Below the pieces are notes generated by a model that did not search any database, was not told the DNA's origin, and saw only the letters and a list, made by a program, of their open reading frames with translations. Both the position numbers and the translations under genes were made by a program. A DNA stretch of 64,000 bases from Bisporella sp. PMI_857 (lineage: Eukaryota; Ascomycota; Leotiomycetes; Helotiales; Helotiaceae). The DNA lies in NCBI GenBank assembly GCA_021307315.1, contig JAJSPD010000002.1:1054001-1118000 (forward strand), read 5' to 3'. Positions 12,501 to 23,009 of the stretch are shown here, piece after piece. The number at the start of each line of letters is the position of its first letter. The first letter of the stretch is position 1.

Positions 12501-13201
12501 TGGTCCCGTCATATGACTTGGTGCCAAGTATACGAAGTAAGCACGCCCACGGGAAGAGCCTCACTCACAGGTGAGAAAAGCGTCGTCAACCCACGGAGCT
12601 ATGGAAGAGACCAGACGATGCCGAGTCGACCGAAGAAAAGACAATTTTGAAATCGTAAATGCATGTTTGGTACTTGCGCCACGGGAGGGCTAAACCTTAT
12701 TTGCAGATTGGTCGACCCCTGAAGCCATGGACCCGAGCCTTGTGCAACCAGCAACAGATATCCGAGCCCATGGGTTGGCTAGATAGATAGAATAAAGGAG
12801 AAGAAAAGGCAATTACGAGAGAATATGAATATCATTTACTGGAGTAGGCTAATGCACTAGAAAAGAAGACGTGAATATTGGAGATCAATATTGAGATCTG
12901 CTAGCCAAGCGCCAAGATGGAGAGGAGGCGTTGAAAACTGCTGATTTTTCATCGGTCAGCTTACCCCAGCTCAGACATCCCAACTTGGTTAGGGGACAGC
13001 ACCTCTACACCTCAACAGTCGTCGTCGGGCTTCTGTACAAGAAAAATCCGTATGAGAGTCTTGGTAGATGATGACCAGGGGGTGAACCAACATCTAGATA
13101 AATATGTCTAGATACTCTCTCCTTTTAGAAGGGCCATCTTCTCAAGCAGAACACTTTCTTTTACCTCTCCAGCTGTATTCTTTCCTATCACAACTTTAGC
13201 T
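9566..13201. other. long gene-poor intergenic region
   Basis: 3.6 kb with no supported gene. It contains a GA-rich tract (about 10089-10113), a small inverted repeat around 11189-11213 (ccaatc...gattgg), and short open frames on both strands that overlap each other and have no family features. The final 150 nt are pyrimidine-rich and probably form the carbonic anhydrase 5' leader. Confidence 0.5.
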
Positions 13202-14046
13202 ATGCTCTTCCTTCTTCCTGTATACGCGTTGCTCGCAGGGCAAGCCGTAGCTTGTCCTCAACATGACTCCCAGGCCCATGGCTATGGGGTCGCGAAACGT
13301 GCCACTTCTACGTCAGACTGGGACTATACTGCCTCGTACGATTGGCACACGGTAAATCCAGGTAATCCACCATGCTCGTGTCTCCAAAGGTCTGTAACTC
13401 ACAGATTACAGGCTATGCCCTCTGCCGTACTGGTACCCAACAATCTCCCATCAATCTACCTGCGAAAAGCCTGGCCGTCAAACACACCCCGACATTCAAC
13501 TACAAGAAGACCATCTTTGGGGATCTTTTTAACGCAGGTCGGGGTCCCGCGTTCAACCTCAAGTCCAACATCACCGACAATCCGTCGCTGACCTTTGATG
13601 GCGAGACTGTATACTTGAAGGGTTGGCATATGCACACTCCAGCGGAACATACTATCGACGGTGTCCAGTCCAGGGCAGAGCTGCATCTCGTTCACGCCAA
13701 TGCTGATAACCATGAGCGTGCTGTAGTAGGAATTCGGGTCGATATTGGACGCACAAAATCCGCATTCTTTCAGCAATGGGTACAGCGGCTCCCTGGTCTG
13801 CAAGATAAGTCGACGGTGGCTCTTGAAGTCAATATTGCAGCTGCCCTGGCCGAGGTCGATTATTTGAAAGGCTACTGGACATATCAAGGAAGCCTAACTA
13901 GCCCACCTTGCACAGAAGGCTTGAGATGGTTTGTTGCGTCCAAAGTTCTTAGTGTCGATAACGAACAGATGAAAGCTCTTTTGAAGTCGAGCAGCTTTTC
14001 AGCCAGAGTCCTGCAAGGCCTGTGGGAGCAGAATATTAATGTGTAA
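13202..14046 (+). CDS. secreted alpha-class carbonic anhydrase
   Basis: Extracellular zinc enzyme that hydrates CO2 to bicarbonate. Exons 13202-13361 and 13412-14046 join in phase 1 to a 264-aa protein; the 50-nt intron (gtaatc...ttacag) splits the codon of Gly54. Residues 1-17 are a signal peptide (MLFLLPVYALLAGQAVA), followed by a short pro-segment ending in the dibasic site AKR at 31-33, a likely Kex2 cleavage point. The enzyme core shows QQSPINL, GWHMHTPAEHTIDG and AELHLVHAN. By alignment with human CA II the zinc ligands are His126, His128 and His145, with the gate Glu at 132. LTSPPCTEGLRWFV is the conserved substrate-pocket loop. All catalytic residues I can check are present. Confidence 0.93.
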
Positions 14047-14338
14047 TGTAGCGGATAAAGAGATAAACATGGGGTTCGGAGTGGGGCAGTCCTAATTTTG
14101 GCGTTTGTATCTTCTCTTCTTTACTGTATTGGAATATGGCCAATTGAGCTGTTATCCTCCACAGCTTGGTTTCCTTGGAATATATTTTCATTCTTGATGT
14201 TTGGGGTTGGAATATAGAGCAGATCCATAAATGGCGCCTGTATATATCCTTTATATAGAATATGAGAAAGGCTTTAGCACACCAGATGTGGGCCTAGCAA
14301 TCTCGGAGTCAGCCAGTTCCCATTTGCATGGGTTGAGG

Positions 14339-15049
14339 CTACTTTGCTTTATCTAGCGTCCCTCTTCCGTCGCATGTAATGTGGAAAGTCCGCCATCCTG
14401 ATCCCATTGCGGCATTTTCTAGCTGGCCCATTCTAACACCCTCCGCATTGCTCACCTTCCATGATGGAAAATTCAACTCATGCACTGGTGGCTGTACAAC
14501 AAGCATTCTCCGCCAACTAGCACCTCGCACGGTATATTTGCGGAACCTTTGGGTCCATTCTTTCCAGTCCAGCTGCCTCATAGAATCGTCCGAAGGCCAC
14601 TTCGTATCATAAGTATGTGTCGTGAATCGTTTGTCGCGTTCATCGATGAAGTGCGCATCAGCATGGTGGTGCACCAACGGATTTGGTCTTGAAATATACT
14701 GCCTGTCAACTGCCGCGGGGGCAAAGAACAGGGCCTGCTGTAGCAACGCCGAGTCTGCGATTGTATCGTAGAAGCTGCTCGACACAAGCTGAGCTGTAAG
14801 CAGAATTTCACCCATAGGCAGATGGAGCAGAATAGCCTCTAGTAGCTCAGGCATCGCAAGCACCTCTTCCATGGCGGATTGCACATTGGGTGGCCTCATT
14901 CTTGCGGTTGTGGTCTTAGTTGGGCGCGTTACGAGTGTGCATTCAGAGCTGGTTGACTCAATGACGCTTAACTCGACAGACGCTTTTGGCGCGCTTGACA
15001 GGGCTTTGCGCCAAGATGCGACACTGGACAGCTTAGGAAATGAGAACAT
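14339..15049 (-). CDS. F-box protein
   Basis: Likely substrate adaptor for an SCF ubiquitin ligase. The 236-aa product has a Ser/Thr-rich N-terminus of about 60 residues and then an F-box-like segment, VLAMPELLEAILLHLPMGEILLTAQLVSSSFYD. Here the leading MPELLEAIL...LP and the following V-S-F are the typical Skp1-binding pattern. The rest (for example DWKEWTQRFRKYTV, ASWRRMLVVQPPV) resembles short F-box proteins that are abundant in leotiomycetes; no C-terminal repeat is present to indicate a target. It converges on the carbonic anhydrase gene, with 292 nt between stops. Single exon. Confidence 0.75.
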   Translation of the reverse strand: MFSFPKLSSVASWRKALSSAPKASVELSVIESTSSECTLVTRPTKTTTARMRPPNVQSAMEEVLAMPELLEAILLHLPMGEILLTAQLVSSSFYDTIADSALLQQALFFAPAAVDRQYISRPNPLVHHHADAHFIDERDKRFTTHTYDTKWPSDDSMRQLDWKEWTQRFRKYTVRGASWRRMLVVQPPVHELNFPSWKVSNAEGVRMGQLENAAMGSGWRTFHITCDGRGTLDKAK

Positions 15050-16126
15050 GGCTTCTCCAGCATCTCAGATGGATGCTAGGCAGAGATCGCGTTGTCAACT
15101 GTGCTGTAGCTAGATGCGATCCAAGTTGTGACGGCGAAGAAGTTACAGTTTAGATTGAGGAGGATGGAGAGAGGTTGGACTCAGCCGTGCCCTTTTTCCC
15201 TCAAAGGCGCGCCACCAATTTCAGTCTACCTGTTTGCCAACACCCGCATCCCTCTTGCAAAGGACGGGACAGTGAGCCGTCTCGCAGTATGAGAATCCTC
15301 TTCTTCCACAGCTACTGTGGCTTCATTTGCAGAGAGTAGTTTCACCGCTCCGCCTCTCCTCGCAGTCGTCGGGACCTCCAGCCTCGTCATCAAAGTCGCA
15401 AAGCGATTTTTTCCGATTAAGGACATATATAAGTGTTTAAATATGACTCCACAGCATAGAGTTTGATGACATGTTTTTTTTTTTTGGGAGGTTGCTGTTA
15501 TATTCTGCGCAATTGATTTCGTCAGTGGTCGATGTTGTAAGCACAACCGGCTTGGTCCAAATTCACTATTTTCATTCGATGCAATGTGTGTATACTATGA
15601 TGAATACTCCTGTATAAGGTACGACGCGTTGCGCTTTACGGCGCGCTCAGTTACTTAGGAAGTTCCTGACAAAGGTGAATCGATGGCATGTTACGTTCAG
15701 GAGCTGTTGAAGTTTCAAGAACCACAGAAATGCTAAACCTCCTCGATTCTGTCGTCATTTATCCGTGCTTTCTGGCCAGGGGGTTTACTGCTCTTTTGAG
15801 TTTCCCATCATTGATGGAGTGGAGATATGTATAAGGCTGAAGCTCGGCAACCCTTTCCCATATGCACTAAGCAAGGGTGTTGATTTCCTAAAACGGCTAT
15901 GGGGTAGAGATACATCTATGATGGACTCCTCTCTTATGAAAATGCGAAAGCCTTCACTTAATGGAAGTACTGAGAGAGGCTCAATTTTCAAGTCAAGTCA
16001 AATCACTCTTGGAGCCTTCGCCTCAGTTTGCCCTGTCAATACCCGGAAGTATTACGAATATCCACTTTAGATAGTTGAACTTGAATCAACAAACGGCCAT
16101 GCCTTGCAATCGGTATACATATCCCT
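15050..16126. other. intergenic with T-tract
   Basis: Holds a 12-nt T run at about 15474-15485 and otherwise unremarkable sequence. A minus-strand frame at 15226-15546 has no family features and I do not accept it as a gene. Confidence 0.4.
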
Positions 16127-16606
16127 ATGTCAGAAACAATAATCTCAAGGGCTAATCGATCGTCTAGGAGAAAGAAGAGTCAACCGGCTATTCCTGGCAC
16201 ATTTCTCTTCATCGTCCAGACAGATCCAAGGTCGTCCGTGAGTCCAGACGTACGCCAACTCATTCGGAGACAAGCAATGCAAAAGGCTGGGACAGAACGG
16301 AAAGCTCGAGGAGGTTATGGCAAACATAATTTGGTTCAATTTCCATTTCCTCAAACTATGGCAGAAGATAAATCCGAGGGTGACAATTCGAGTCCCAATT
16401 CGGCCGGTCCCGCATCCGTCTCCGAGAGGTTCAATACGCAAAGTTCTGCTTCCGTAGTACGAGAACCCCCTCGGACCTCTCAGGATATCCTGTCTCGGAA
16501 GCAGAATGTCTCTTTGCTTTCTGAGCAAGAGGAAACATCTCGGACTGCCGCCATCCCAATGTCACAGATAGCAGCACCTACACATACTCAGAAATCACCA
16601 GTATAG
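16127..16606 (+). CDS. short protein resembling the N-terminus of a fungal regulator family, probably truncated
   Basis: 159 aa. The start (Arg/Lys-rich, then FLFIVQTDPRSS, RQLIRRQAMQKAG and GYGKHNLVQFPF) resembles the N-terminus of larger fungal proteins that carry a fungal-specific transcription-factor domain without a zinc cluster. The rest is Ser/Pro/Glu-rich low complexity. The frame stops at 16606 and I see no continuation of a regulator domain in the next kilobase, so this is either a truncated remnant or a short stand-alone protein. Family recognition is from memory and weak. Confidence 0.4.
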   Translation: MSETIISRANRSSRRKKSQPAIPGTFLFIVQTDPRSSVSPDVRQLIRRQAMQKAGTERKARGGYGKHNLVQFPFPQTMAEDKSEGDNSSPNSAGPASVSERFNTQSSASVVREPPRTSQDILSRKQNVSLLSEQEETSRTAAIPMSQIAAPTHTQKSPV

Positions 16607-17609
16607 TTAGAGTCTATCATATCCTCGTTATCTTTAGCCTGATTGTAGGAAAAGTATGGTTCTACTTGATTTTTAGCGCAGCATTGCATACTTTGACTCT
16701 AGTCTTCAACAAAACAATATTACGTTCTGACCTGCGCGCAATAGCTACTAGGATAAGTTAGGCTTTAGAAATTTATAGCAATGGTTGACCGCCTTTCTGC
16801 CTCCAAATCGTTTCAGCATTTGTTTTTGCGATAATTGATAATTGCTACTTGGACTCGTTTCTCTTCTGTTGCTGCTCTGGTTGATGTCTATTCAGCTGAG
16901 GCAGTCGTTTCTTCTTTTATGGCTTTGGCTGATGATTGTGCCTTTCCCGTTCATGATTCCCCTTCACTACTTATTACTGTCGGATTAGTTCTACTAAGGC
17001 AACGAGGCGACATTGTCAGACTGTCATGATTTCATGCAACTTTACAAATCTATTATTTTATTGAACAAATCGAGAGCTTTAGTCCTGTCCTGGATCTTGG
17101 CTGTGACAATCATTGGCGTGTGTAGCGATCATGCATGTTCGGTGACTGGAAAAGGCTCATGATGGAATCACTCAACCAGCGAATTGAAAGACGTGGGGGT
17201 TTTGAGGCTCACAAATGTAGTCCTCTCTACCACTCACTATAAAGTGCGGGGGTTCGGAGTTGCGCAAATTCTTCCAATGCGGCTCATGGATTATTTTCTG
17301 TTTCAGCAGTATTTGAAGGAATTCACCGTAATAGAAGAGTCAACAACATGCTTTGAAGTATTCTTGCAAGCAGTATAAATCAATTCCTCCCCATTCATCA
17401 ATATCAGCTAACACAATGGCCGTCTGAAAAGGACAAGAGCAATACGCACGTGACAGAAGAATCATCACTACCTGATATCGATATTGATGACTTTCTGCAA
17501 AGATCAGTATGCTTTTAGCGCCCGTGAGAGGACCCAGCCCATTGACCTTTGCAGGGCAGATTTGAGAGGAAAGCTCATAAAAATGCGAGTGGCATACGTT
17601 TGATGTAAG
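16607..17609. other. intergenic / possible 5' exons of the CorA-like gene
   Basis: A segment at 17414-17506 reads QWPSEKDKSNTHV...IDIDDFLQRS and ends at a gtatgc donor in phase 0, matching the phase of the exon at 17610. It is therefore a plausible upstream exon, but no start codon can be connected to it. A frame at 17184-17378 may also belong. The rest shows nothing. Confidence 0.35.
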
Positions 17610-19067
17610 ATTGACTATCAATTGGTGATCTTCAACAAAAATGATGTTGATTACCCAAGCTTGCAAAGGAATGTCGTTGACCGCGAAACGTTCGAACCGA
17701 AGCGTCTTAGCATGCAGAAAGGCACTTATCAAAAGATCATCAGGGAAATGCACCTTCCATTCTCATGGATAGAGACTTCAAGCGCCGTGGGGCCTTTTTT
17801 CTGGTATGGCATAGCCTCGGATTCCCAGAGCTCATACATTCGTATGCGGATTCCTTCATTTTGCTTCCAATTTTTGCTTATATAAATAGAGATCATATAT
17901 CGAAAGAGTGATGTCAAGAAGAAAGCGACACCACGTAATTGGGAGCTTGTACTCTCTTTCGATGTTTCTACCGGCATCACCAGCGGCTTCTTTAAAGGAA
18001 CAAGTAGGTCCGATATCGCAATGTGTTTGGACTGCTTGAAGAATTGTGTTGCTGAGATTGAGCATCCCATGTTCTTACCTCTCTTGATCTTCTCATATGA
18101 TGCCGACTCAAAGGAAGATAAAAGGCTCCGCGATAACAGAGAACGTGTGCGCATTCTCGAGGGCGATATCACGAGAGCGGCGCACATCTTCAAAGATGAG
18201 GACTTCACGAAAAGAGACACTGTAAATCTGGCGCAAATGAACAGTGACTTGGTTGATTGCCACAAGGAAGTGCTTTGGAAGAGACCCGAAGGCTATCTCG
18301 CCATTCTTCATTCAATGGGACAAGCACTGTCTGGTTTCAAGGAAGTCTGCCCTTCAGAGCGGAAAGAACAATTAGAAGCCACTCACTGCATCTTAGAGCG
18401 ACGTCTAAAGATGCTGAAAGCAAAGCTTGAAGGCATCAGCACCCATCGCCAGGTCACCATATCACGACTTGAGCTCATCGAGAGAGTCCTGCAAAACTTG
18501 GTATCCTTGAGTATCTTCCGTCAAGAGCAACAAATGAAACTCGGCAAACTAAGACGACAACAAACGGCAAAGATGGAGAAGTCTTGGGACCAGGAGCGGA
18601 GGGATATGCATCAGGCACAGAATGAATTTGAGAATATGGTAGAAGCCAGAAAGCAAACCGCCATAGGATTCCTTGGCGCACTGTTCCTGCCTGGCACATT
18701 CCTGGCTGTAAGCACATCCCCAATATCTGCATACTTCATTTATCATATTGGGCTTTTCAATTTCCTTGAGTCCTTGGAGATAACCTTGCTCATCAAGTCA
18801 AACCAGTCAGTTTTTAGCACAAGTTTCTTCGACTTCCAGGCGGGTAGTGCCGCCGGTATTATTTCGAAGAAGGTCTGGATATACTGGGCGTTCACGCTGC
18901 CGATTACCATAGTTCTGCTCGCGCTTTTGGCCTTTTGGCAAAGATGGCTACATAGACTTGGCAAGAAACGTGATGCCCAACTGAGGGTAGCAGAAGCTGA
19001 GGGAAAGCGGGAGAGGGAGATGTTGACTCAATCTTTGCGTAACATTGACTTGCATGAGATAGCGTGA
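17610..19067 (+). CDS. CorA-like membrane protein, 5' end uncertain
   Basis: Fungal CorA-like (magnesium-transporter-fold) protein. Exons 17610-17841, 17890-18707 and 18807-19067 join in phase to at least 436 aa; one or more 5' exons are missing from this model. The soluble part includes the PFFWYGIA patch and long charged helices (about residues 200-330, rich in Glu/Lys/Arg/Gln). Two membrane helices follow: FLGALFLPGTFLASVFSTSFF and, near the end, WIYWAFTLPITIVLLALLAFW. The GMN motif of true CorA channels is absent after the first helix, as is usual in these fungal relatives, so magnesium transport is unproven. The intron at 18708-18806 lies within the first membrane segment and is 99 nt long with no stop, so retention would insert 33 residues. 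Confidence 0.78.
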
Positions 19068-20963
19068 ATTACTCATTTAGTCCAAATGGTTGCGGGAGCG
19101 AGACGCTGCCTGCCAGAAGCAGCATGGAAATACTATACAGAGAGGAAAAAGTATACGAAGGGCAATCATTTGAAATATTGGGTTTAACTTTAGGCTGAAA
19201 CCGAACCCAATTTATGGCATCTTAAATATCATTCGCTTTAACATATAGACTCAACCCATGCCTCCTAACAGTTCTACTGAGGTTTATCCATTCATGTATA
19301 CTTGAATACCGCATTGCTTATTACCAGTGTATTCATGTTGGAATATCGATTACCTCTCCCGGCATATGTAGACATCCATTCTTCCATCAGAGTTTGGCGT
19401 AGAGCCTTTCCTTCTCTGCCACAAGCACGACGGGGATAATGTTCAATCTGAGCAAGGTCCACTTCGCACATACTCCAACGCTATGCCATGTGCAGCTGGC
19501 ACGAGATCCCATGTGCCTGCAATGTCGTTGTTTCCTCAGGCCTGCGAAATCCTGCTCTGGCCTCCACTCCAGCCGCATCTGGAGACATTGGCACCCAATG
19601 CCTCTAAAGTTTAGAAGCTTACAAATCCGGATCGCGGACAATTACATGTATTATTGCTCCTCTTGATAGGAGCTCCTTTCCGTTCCTCCTTGCTATCCAG
19701 TAGCACCAGAAGTAAGAATTTGACATACTTCTTTTAATATTAGAACTACCATGGATATATCTCTTTGGAGAGAAACATGAAGAAGAAGTATAGAGGGGAG
19801 ATCTATACGCAACTCTAACATTTAAACCAGGCATCGCTCGTATGGCTTGACAAATAGGATTCTCTAAATTACTGAGCTGAAATCGCTCAAGCTGACATGC
19901 TGTAGAAAAACATAGGGGCAACGGTCAGGGAGACGTCACTATTATTGGACGATGTAACTCTATCTTACTCTGTGGTACTTACACAAAGTTCACTGTAGTT
20001 CGTGCTTATGGAGAGTTTGAAGTACCTTGAACCTTGGTCGAATGCCAAGATGGAGAAAGTGGATACTCCCATTCTCCCAGAACTCACCAAATCGATGGAT
20101 AGTCCATACAACACTTTTATAGTATTCGCTTGATAAATAAAAATCTGAGAGATATCAAGTGAGAGATTTCCTTTCAAGCTCACGAAAGCCATGGTAGAAC
20201 ACAGTTTATAGAAGTAGATATAATGGACTCAGTATTAGGGCCTTATTAGATTTTCTCCTTATCGTCGTGTAGGGCATCCAATTAACGTTCGTGACCAAGG
20301 AGGCTCAGGTATATACATTTTCTTAAGGATCCAATCAAACGTATAACCAATCATGGAGCTATGATGCTACATTTTTTGGTGGGTTTTGTCCCCTGTACAG
20401 CCCCATCGTTAGAAGTCTAATACTTCCTGGATCTTACTTACATGGGCGACCAGCATGACAACATTCCACATACTATTTAAAATCTGATCAATTTCCATAT
20501 GGCAGATATGCATATGTGCATAAATGCGAAAGAGCAAAAATAATACCACGTGTTTCCCTGGAACTTGGCTCATCAAAAGATTATTTTTGAGATCTCGTTC
20601 GAACACCACAACTGTCTCTCTAACAGAATGAAAGGGACTACCGATACTTGTTCGGATACAGAAGGACCTGAGATCAAAATTACCTTCCCATTCAGCCCGA
20701 GTATTCAATCCTCAGTGCAAGAAGTCTGACGTGTCGGCATCCACATGGGCTTTCCTGACGTCAGGTTGAAAGTACCAGGTACTTAAGATAAGGTTTCAAA
20801 GGTGCAATCTCTAAGTGAGCTCACATATTCAGTCGATGTTGTAGACCTTCAATGGGCAGCCCTAATGAGGCAAACATATCTAACCTCTTCAATCTAGAAG
20901 TATTCAGCTTTCCACATCCGTTACCTTGGTGGTCGGCAACTAGAACTATAGGAACCAGAAAAG
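19068..20963. other. intergenic, AT-rich
   Basis: About 1.9 kb upstream of the zinc-cluster regulator. Open frames on both strands are short and unrecognised. No repeat or RNA gene seen. Confidence 0.4.
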
Positions 20964-23009
20964 ATGGTCACGGAGCCGGAACAGCCAAACACCGAACAAC
21001 AGCAGCGAGGTCTAGCAAAGGGCCAGAGAGGGAAAGTCCGAACGGGATGTGTAACATGCAAGCAAGTGCTTGAATTCTGTCTGAGCGAAAGGCGATCTAA
21101 TCTTGAAACATAGAACTCGGCGTGTCAAGTGTGATGAAAAGAAGCCGCACTGCCGTCGATGCATCGAATCTAGATCCGTTCACGTATGTGGCGGCTATAG
21201 CCCGCGAAATCTCTCCAAGAGGCAGCCAGACAAGCCACCAGCCTTATCGAAACTACTTCCCCGTACGTCGGGCTCATTACTTTACGGAAGTGGCCTCGCA
21301 ACCGATTTCTCTAAGGATCCTGACGAGCGTCGATATTTTTATTTATTCCAGCAGCACACTTCGGAACTGCTTTCGGGTTATTTCGAAACGGAATTTTGGT
21401 CCAGTATTGTCCCGCAAGCAGCACATGAATTGCCATGCATTCGCCATGCTGTTGTTGCAATCTCCGCGTTACTCAAAGCTACACAGGTATCGACAAGACC
21501 CACCTTGGCTTTGGATTCTCTAAAACAAAAAGAGACGGAGTACGAATATGCAATATCGCAGTACTCCAGAGCCATATCAAGTCTAAAACTCTTACTGTCT
21601 AGCAAACTTTCTGACGGCTCCCATTATAAAATTGCATTAATCACAGTATGCCATCAGTCTTTGCGAGGAAAAAATCTCATCCTTTGCTAGTTTTGCTTCT
21701 CTCAAATATGGGATAGCTGGAAATATTCAGCGGGTACCTGTTCATAGAGCAGCTAGCAACCAAGAGTTCTTGGATCAACATTTTTATTCCATGATCGTAG
21801 TGTGGGATGCGAGCTAACATTACCATAGGCCATTTGCTTCATAGCAATAGAAAACCTGCAAGGCGATTTACCTACAGCATCCAGGAATATGGCTGGAGCT
21901 CTGTCTATAGCTATAGAACCAAAACCAGATTATGTTCAGTGTCTTAAAAACCGTGGAGGAATTCCGGATTACAACGCCATCGACGATGAGTTGTTGGCAG
22001 TCTTTGCTGATCTTGATATGCAGACTACATTGCCATCATTTTATGGGGTAAATTATTTTAGCTATGGTATGCCTTTAGTCCTAGTGTCCCTACCTTGCAT
22101 GCCGAGTCCAGAAATTCCCACAGAATTTCCCAATATCGGCGCAGCAAAAACCGCACTAATGCAAATACATGCCCTCCTCACCCGCCTACATTCTCAAAGT
22201 CCACATCATCTGGCCAGCAAAACCACATCCTCAAATGAGTATAAAGGACTACTTGACCAGTGGAAAACAGCATTTGCACCATTGTTCCAGCAAGCCCAGG
22301 ATATCTTCACTGCGTCATATGACTGGCCAGCAGATCCAAAGGCATATATTCCTTTCTTTATACTCTCTAGCAACCATGCACTAGCTACAATTATAGCCTG
22401 CACCAACGCTGGTAACTGCCCCGAGATGTTTTATGACAACATGATGCCAGAATTCCAGCGGATTATCAATTATTCAGAAATAATTGTTGACGCCCTTTGC
22501 TCTCGCTCGCCATCAATTTTCACCTTTGAGGTAGGGGTGCTGCCACCATTATACGTTGCTGGGGCCAAGTGTCGGGACCCAAAATTGAGGCGCAAGGCAA
22601 TCGCTCTGATGAGACAATGCCCGTCACAGGAAGGAGTCTGGCAGGGTTCTGGTAAGTCAGCTTCTTGGAGAAATCCTTCTGCCCAAATGTTTCGTGAAGT
22701 TGTAAATGAGGCATTGGTTTTTATCTTAGTTCATTACTAGAAGTATCGCTGACTAAGATTGATGTGACAGGCAGCGCCCAGATTTGCGAGTGGGTTATGG
22801 AGATTGAAGAAATTGGGGCGGTGAATGGACGCTATGGTTCTGAGAAGGCTCCTCCTGACTATGCAGCCTCGATACCGGAGTCAGACAGGGTTAAATGGAG
22901 CTCGATGAAGTGCGGGTTATGTGAGAGGAGGGTTACCGCTACACGTACTGCAATGGTATCAGTGGTGCAGGGTTCACACCGGCTATGGGAACGGAGCTTC
23001 ACTTGGTAA
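20964..23009 (+). CDS. Zn2Cys6 transcription factor
   Basis: Fungal DNA-binding regulator. Exons 20964-21061, 21114-21645, 21829-22651 and 22771-23009 join exactly in phase to 563 aa. The zinc cluster at residues 29-58 has spacing C-x2-C-x6-C-x6-C-x2-C-x8-C (GCVTCK, VKCDEKKPHCRRC, VHVCGGY). It is split after the second Cys by the first intron, which begins GC rather than GT. The middle region (FQQHTSELLSGYFETEFW, HAVVAISAL, CFIAIENLQGD) and the closing WERSFTW are typical of the fungal-specific domain often called DUF3468/Fungal_trans_2. No target can be inferred. The nearest downstream gene is the GFA-domain protein 2.3 kb away, too far to argue a pathway regulator. Confidence 0.88.
21062..21113 (+). 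other. GC-AG intron within the zinc-cluster codons
   Basis: 52 nt, donor GCAAGT, branch-like gatctaat, acceptor catag. Use of this GC donor gives TGC-AAA-ACT, restoring the normal CKTRR of Zn2Cys6 proteins. The nearest GT donor (gtgctt) breaks the frame. Confidence 0.8.

Noticed and set aside
20964..23009. Possible secondary-metabolite cluster around the zinc-cluster regulator
   Set aside because: No synthase, no tailoring enzymes or transporter nearby; the P450 is more than 18 kb away with housekeeping genes between.
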